Positions 5,776-7,787 of a DNA stretch of 7,787 nt are shown here, one piece after another. Source of the DNA: Alangreenwoodia sp963602445 (lineage in GTDB: Bacteria; Bacillota; Clostridia; Peptostreptococcales; Anaerovoracaceae); contig CAVCIY010000045.1 of NCBI GenBank assembly GCA_963602445.1, forward strand, positions 1 to 7,787, written 5' to 3'. The notes under the pieces were generated by a model, which saw only the letters and a program-made list of their open reading frames with translations, was not told the origin of the DNA and did not search any database. Position 1 is the first letter of the stretch; every line of letters begins with the position of its first letter. Made by a program: the position numbers and the translations under genes.

Positions 5776-7180
5776 AAATGACCACCTCATTCAGAACGCT
5801 GTCAGCAGCCGCGGCAAAAATACCCGTCATAGCAATGTCGCGCTTCCCCTCAGAATACAAGAAGCTTCTGGCGTCATAAGGAACTCTGAATTTTCTGATG
5901 TCGTCATTCTCACCCTCACCCGCATAATATAAGCTCTCTCGCTCATAAATGTCCGCAGCCGAAGAATTCAATCCATCAAGCATCGAATCACGATTTACGA
6001 TTATACTCATGCTGCAAATTCCATTTGTCTCTTTTTCCAGCATATTTATCCACTCTTCGGCAATTTTCACGCCGTCCGGTTCAAATCCCGCAACAAACAT
6101 CATCGCATCCGAATTTTCCGCAAGAACAGCTGCAGCGCTTTGCGAAGCTGCGCCAAGATCAACTATCAAAGTGTCAAACATCCCGCTCTTTTTTATGCTG
6201 TCAATAAATCGTACAATTTCATTTCCCTCCAGCATACACAATTCGCTAAAGCTGTCCGCCATGTAAAATGAAGCCATTCCGTATCTGTCTCGAATAATAT
6301 ATGATGACAGATCTGTCCATGGTTCATCCCCCGCAAACAGATGATAGATATATTCGTTCAGCGTCTTTTTCTCGATGTCGCCGGCATTAAAATATCTTGA
6401 GATATCAGCCATATGTGAAATGCTGAGCGCCAAAACACTCCTATTCTTTTTCTGCTGCATAAGCCTTCCGAATATAACCGCAAGCGAAGTCTTGCCTGTC
6501 CCGCCGCATGCAGAAGCAGTGGTCAGTAGCATAAATTTCCCCGACGAGCACACAGTATCAGTATCAATTCTCATATCCGTAAGCTGTTCGTTGATTCTTC
6601 TGACAATCTCAGATGCATTTAAATATTTGCATACTGCAATAATCTCAAAAATACACGCAGTACCGTCTTCTGCTTCATCCGAAAGCAAAATCAAACCCTC
6701 ATCCATATACTTTTCAGTATCATATGATTTGCTCTTCAGCAGTTCGTTCTCAAGCAGTTCGTTCTCACATTTTTTCTTCACGGCTTCAGCCTGCGTCTCA
6801 TCATCACACAAAAGCACAAATCTCTGCTTGCTCAGAGTATAAGAATCCTTTTCCGCCCAGATAATTTTCTCAAAATATTTCTTAATAAAATCCACAGAAT
6901 CGGCATTTCCAAGAATAATAATGTCAGGCATATCATGATATCCGGGATAGAAGCTTCTTTCATGCAGCATACAATCAGACGCCGGCATTATCTCATCAAT
7001 CCATCCCCTCATATCTGCAGACGTAATGCTGACATTTCTGCAATAATACATCATATATTGCGAAAACATCTCCCTAAACCAGGAATCATTGTCTACCAAA
7101 GTAATATTAATCTTTTTAATACAACCACATCCTTTTCCCCTTTGTCTGAATTCGAATTCATATCCAGATATTACCATCAT
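5768..7180 (-). CDS. cpaE: CpaE/TadZ-like ParA-family ATPase, first gene of the tad operon
   Basis: The coordinates are the maximal frame from ATG 7180 (470 residues). A receiver-like N-terminal domain begins IKKINITLVDNDSW (from residue 21), followed by a MinD/ParA ATPase domain: Walker A CGGTGKTS (225-232, Lys230), the switch stretch ALSISHMADI (251-260), and Walker B DTLIVDLGA (336-344). CpaE/TadZ proteins localise Tad machinery at the membrane or pole. The position where KGGxGKT proteins carry the signature first lysine is Cys225 here. The first 20 residues (MMVISGYEFEF...) do not fit the family, and the DNA encoding them carries a promoter and a palindrome; translation may start at residue 21 with an ATT codon (7118-7120), preceded by AGGGGAAAAGGA. 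This gene and tadA overlap by 8 bp if tadA starts at TTG 5775. Confidence 0.85.
   Translation of the reverse strand: MMVISGYEFEFRQRGKGCGCIKKINITLVDNDSWFREMFSQYMMYYCRNVSITSADMRGWIDEIMPASDCMLHERSFYPGYHDMPDIIILGNADSVDFIKKYFEKIIWAEKDSYTLSKQRFVLLCDDETQAEAVKKKCENELLENELLKSKSYDTEKYMDEGLILLSDEAEDGTACIFEIIAVCKYLNASEIVRRINEQLTDMRIDTDTVCSSGKFMLLTTASACGGTGKTSLAVIFGRLMQQKKNRSVLALSISHMADISRYFNAGDIEKKTLNEYIYHLFAGDEPWTDLSSYIIRDRYGMASFYMADSFSELCMLEGNEIVRFIDSIKKSGMFDTLIVDLGAASQSAAAVLAENSDAMMFVAGFEPDGVKIAEEWINMLEKETNGICSMSIIVNRDSMLDGLNSSAADIYERESLYYAGEGENDDIRKFRVPYDARSFLYSEGKRDIAMTGIFAAAADSVLNEVVIFE
5782..5787 (-). promoter_or_regulatory. Shine-Dalgarno deciding the tadA start
   Basis: The coding strand reads AGGTGG, 6 nt before TTG 5775. 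It overlaps the second codon of the alternative ATG 5790 start, so it can serve only the TTG. Confidence 0.6.
6738..6767 (-). repeat. Perfect 15-bp tandem duplication inside the cpaE-like gene
   Basis: The plus-strand unit AGCAGTTCGTTCTCA occurs at 6738-6752 and again at 6753-6767 with no mismatch. It encodes a doubled pentapeptide ENELL-ENELL (about residues 139-148) in a helical, charged linker before the ATPase domain. The perfect match indicates a recent event. Confidence 0.9.
7130..7141 (-). promoter_or_regulatory. Purine-rich Shine-Dalgarno-like tract in the cpaE-like leader
   Basis: The coding strand reads AGGGGAAAAGGA. Its end lies 9 nt before the ATT at 7118-7120, where family members would be expected to begin (MKKINI...). 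It lies inside the maximal open frame, which is odd if ATG 7180 is the start. Confidence 0.5.
7147..7160. promoter_or_regulatory. 14-bp perfect palindrome just downstream of the predicted transcription start
   Basis: TGAATTCGAATTCA is identical to its reverse complement. It lies 7 bp after the predicted -10 box, at roughly +2 to +15, where a repressor operator would be placed. Operator function is inferred from position only. Confidence 0.4.
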
Positions 7181-7196
7181 GTCCAGTATTCGTCAA
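7168..7196 (-). promoter_or_regulatory. Predicted sigma-A-type promoter of the tad operon
   Basis: On the minus strand, -35 TTGACG (7191-7196) is followed by a 17-bp spacer and -10 TAATAT (7168-7173). Transcription would start near 7161. Both ATG codons of the maximal cpaE frame (7180, 7177) lie in the spacer, so a transcript from this promoter would not contain them. Confidence 0.6.
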
Positions 7197-7215
7197 TACC
7201 ATTTTCTGTAAATTT

Positions 7216-7237
7216 TCATGTATTCACGCATACATGA
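7216..7237. promoter_or_regulatory. Inverted repeat upstream of the tad promoter (candidate regulator site)
   Basis: Eight-base perfect arms TCATGTAT and ATACATGA flank a 6-bp spacer TCACGC. The site ends 19 bp upstream of the -35 box, centred about 65 bp before the predicted start, a typical activator position. No regulator gene is visible in the window. Confidence 0.4.
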
Positions 7238-7330
7238 TGAGTCAAAAAATCCAGTTTTATCCATTATTATGCTATAAAAAAATCATTTCAAAAAATAATC
7301 CCTATGCCCGAAATTATTATCAAAAATTCC

Positions 7331-7388
7331 AAAAAAACGAAAATCCGAGCATCCGGACAGTCTGTTACGAACCGTCCGAACACTCGGA
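7331..7388 (-). terminator. Rho-independent terminator of the SLH protein gene
   Basis: On the minus strand, outer arms TCCGAG and CTCGGA (7383-7388 with 7344-7349) and inner arms CGGAC and GTCCG (7374-7378 with 7354-7358) form an interrupted stem, followed by the T-rich run TTTTCGTTTTTTT (7331-7343). It starts about 70 bp after the stop codon of the upstream gene and separates it from the tad operon. Confidence 0.7.
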
Positions 7389-7458
7389 AATGCCTTGGTC
7401 TCGTTATTTATTATTTTTTCGCCGTTCTCGTTTGCATTTGCTCACGTTCCCGCCGGCA

Positions 7459-7787
7459 TTATTTTCCGTTCTTGTAACGATAAATAAATGTCACAACCTG
7501 CGCTCTTGTGCACTTGTCATCCGGACTAAATACACTGTCTGAAGTTCCGGCAGTAATGCCTTGGCTTACTGCCCAGCGAACTGCGTCATAATAATATGCA
7601 TCCGCTGACACATCGCTGAAGCTTAAGCTTTCATTGCCGGCTGCAGCGCTGCTATCGATCTTCGGTGAGCCTGCCATTCTCCAAAGGAAGGTAATCATCT
7701 GTGCTCTGCTGACTTCTGAAAGAGGAGCGAAAGTTTCATCAGTCATACCCTTGGCAATCTGTTCACTGCATGCCCAGCGGACAGCAT
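7459..7787 (-). CDS. SLH-repeat cell-surface protein, C-terminal part (5' end outside window)
   Basis: The frame is open to the right edge, giving 108 codons plus TAA; the internal ATG at 7746 is not the start because the SLH pattern continues upstream of it (AVRWACSEQIAKG). Two S-layer-homology-like repeats are visible. The first is AVRWACSEQIAKG...TFAPLSEVSRAQMITFLWR. The second is FSDVSADAYYYDAVRWAVSQGITAG...FSPDDKCTRAQVVTFIYR, ending YKNGK. SLH repeats anchor exported proteins to secondary cell-wall polymers in Gram-positive bacteria. Here they close the protein, as is common when the functional part is N-terminal. That part is not in the window, so its function cannot be given. The gene is terminated before the tad promoter and is probably a separate transcript. 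Confidence 0.85.
   Translation of the reverse strand, partial: AVRWACSEQIAKGMTDETFAPLSEVSRAQMITFLWRMAGSPKIDSSAAAGNESLSFSDVSADAYYYDAVRWAVSQGITAGTSDSVFSPDDKCTRAQVVTFIYRYKNGK

Noticed and set aside
5835..7220. Other plus-strand frames antisense to the CpaE-like gene (5949-6266, 6375-6842, 6935-7237)
   Set aside because: They are shadows of a well supported minus-strand gene, with no domain features of their own.
7234..7542. Plus-strand frame of 102 residues across the intergenic region
   Set aside because: It spans the terminator hairpin and the antisense of the SLH gene, has no SD at its start, and its product matches nothing recognisable.

Overview
The window holds most of a Tad-type (tight adherence, type IVc pilus) operon, read entirely on the minus strand and so running from right to left. 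It suggests a low-to-moderate GC Bacillota of class Clostridia. The reasons are the gene set (CpaE-like ATPase, TadA, TadB, TadC, Flp1-like pilin, TadE-like, DUF5702), the absence in the window of any secretin or outer-membrane Tad gene (RcpA/CpaC, TadD), the strong purine-rich Shine-Dalgarno (SD) sites, and a neighbouring SLH-repeat surface protein of the clostridial type. Genus is not determinable from the sequence alone.

Layout, in the direction of transcription: (1) 7787-7459, the 3' end of an SLH-repeat cell-surface protein whose start lies outside the window; (2) 7458-7181, an intergenic stretch with a rho-independent terminator for that gene, a palindrome, and a sigma-A-like promoter for the tad operon; (3) 7180-5768, a CpaE/TadZ-like ParA-family ATPase; (4) 5775-4447, the TadA secretion ATPase; (5) 4460-3606, TadB; (6) a 165-175 bp gap filled with about 20-bp degenerate tandem repeats; (7) 3431-2046, a TadC-like protein with an extracytoplasmic Ig-like (aBig-type) insertion; (8) an 83-bp gap with a small hairpin; (9) 1962-1753, an Flp1-like pilin; (10) 1805-1329, a TadE-like pseudopilin overlapping the pilin gene; (11) a second gap (1328-1200) filled with about 20-bp repeats; (12) 1199-1, a DUF5702 (TadG-like) protein that runs off the left edge and contributes to the same system.

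Working model: the CpaE-like protein positions the machine, TadA powers it, TadB and TadC form the membrane platform, and the Flp1-like prepilin plus TadE-like and DUF5702 proteins supply the fibre and its minor or accessory subunits. No prepilin peptidase (TadV/CpaA) is visible, so it must be encoded beyond the left edge or elsewhere.

The core system is a recognised one, so it is not itself new. The less expected parts are the two related about 20-bp repeat arrays that exactly fill two intergenic gaps of the operon, the Ig-like insertion in TadC, and a promoter and palindrome that overlap the apparent start of the first gene, where the family-typical start position carries an ATT codon. All plus-strand open frames looked like shadows of the minus-strand genes.
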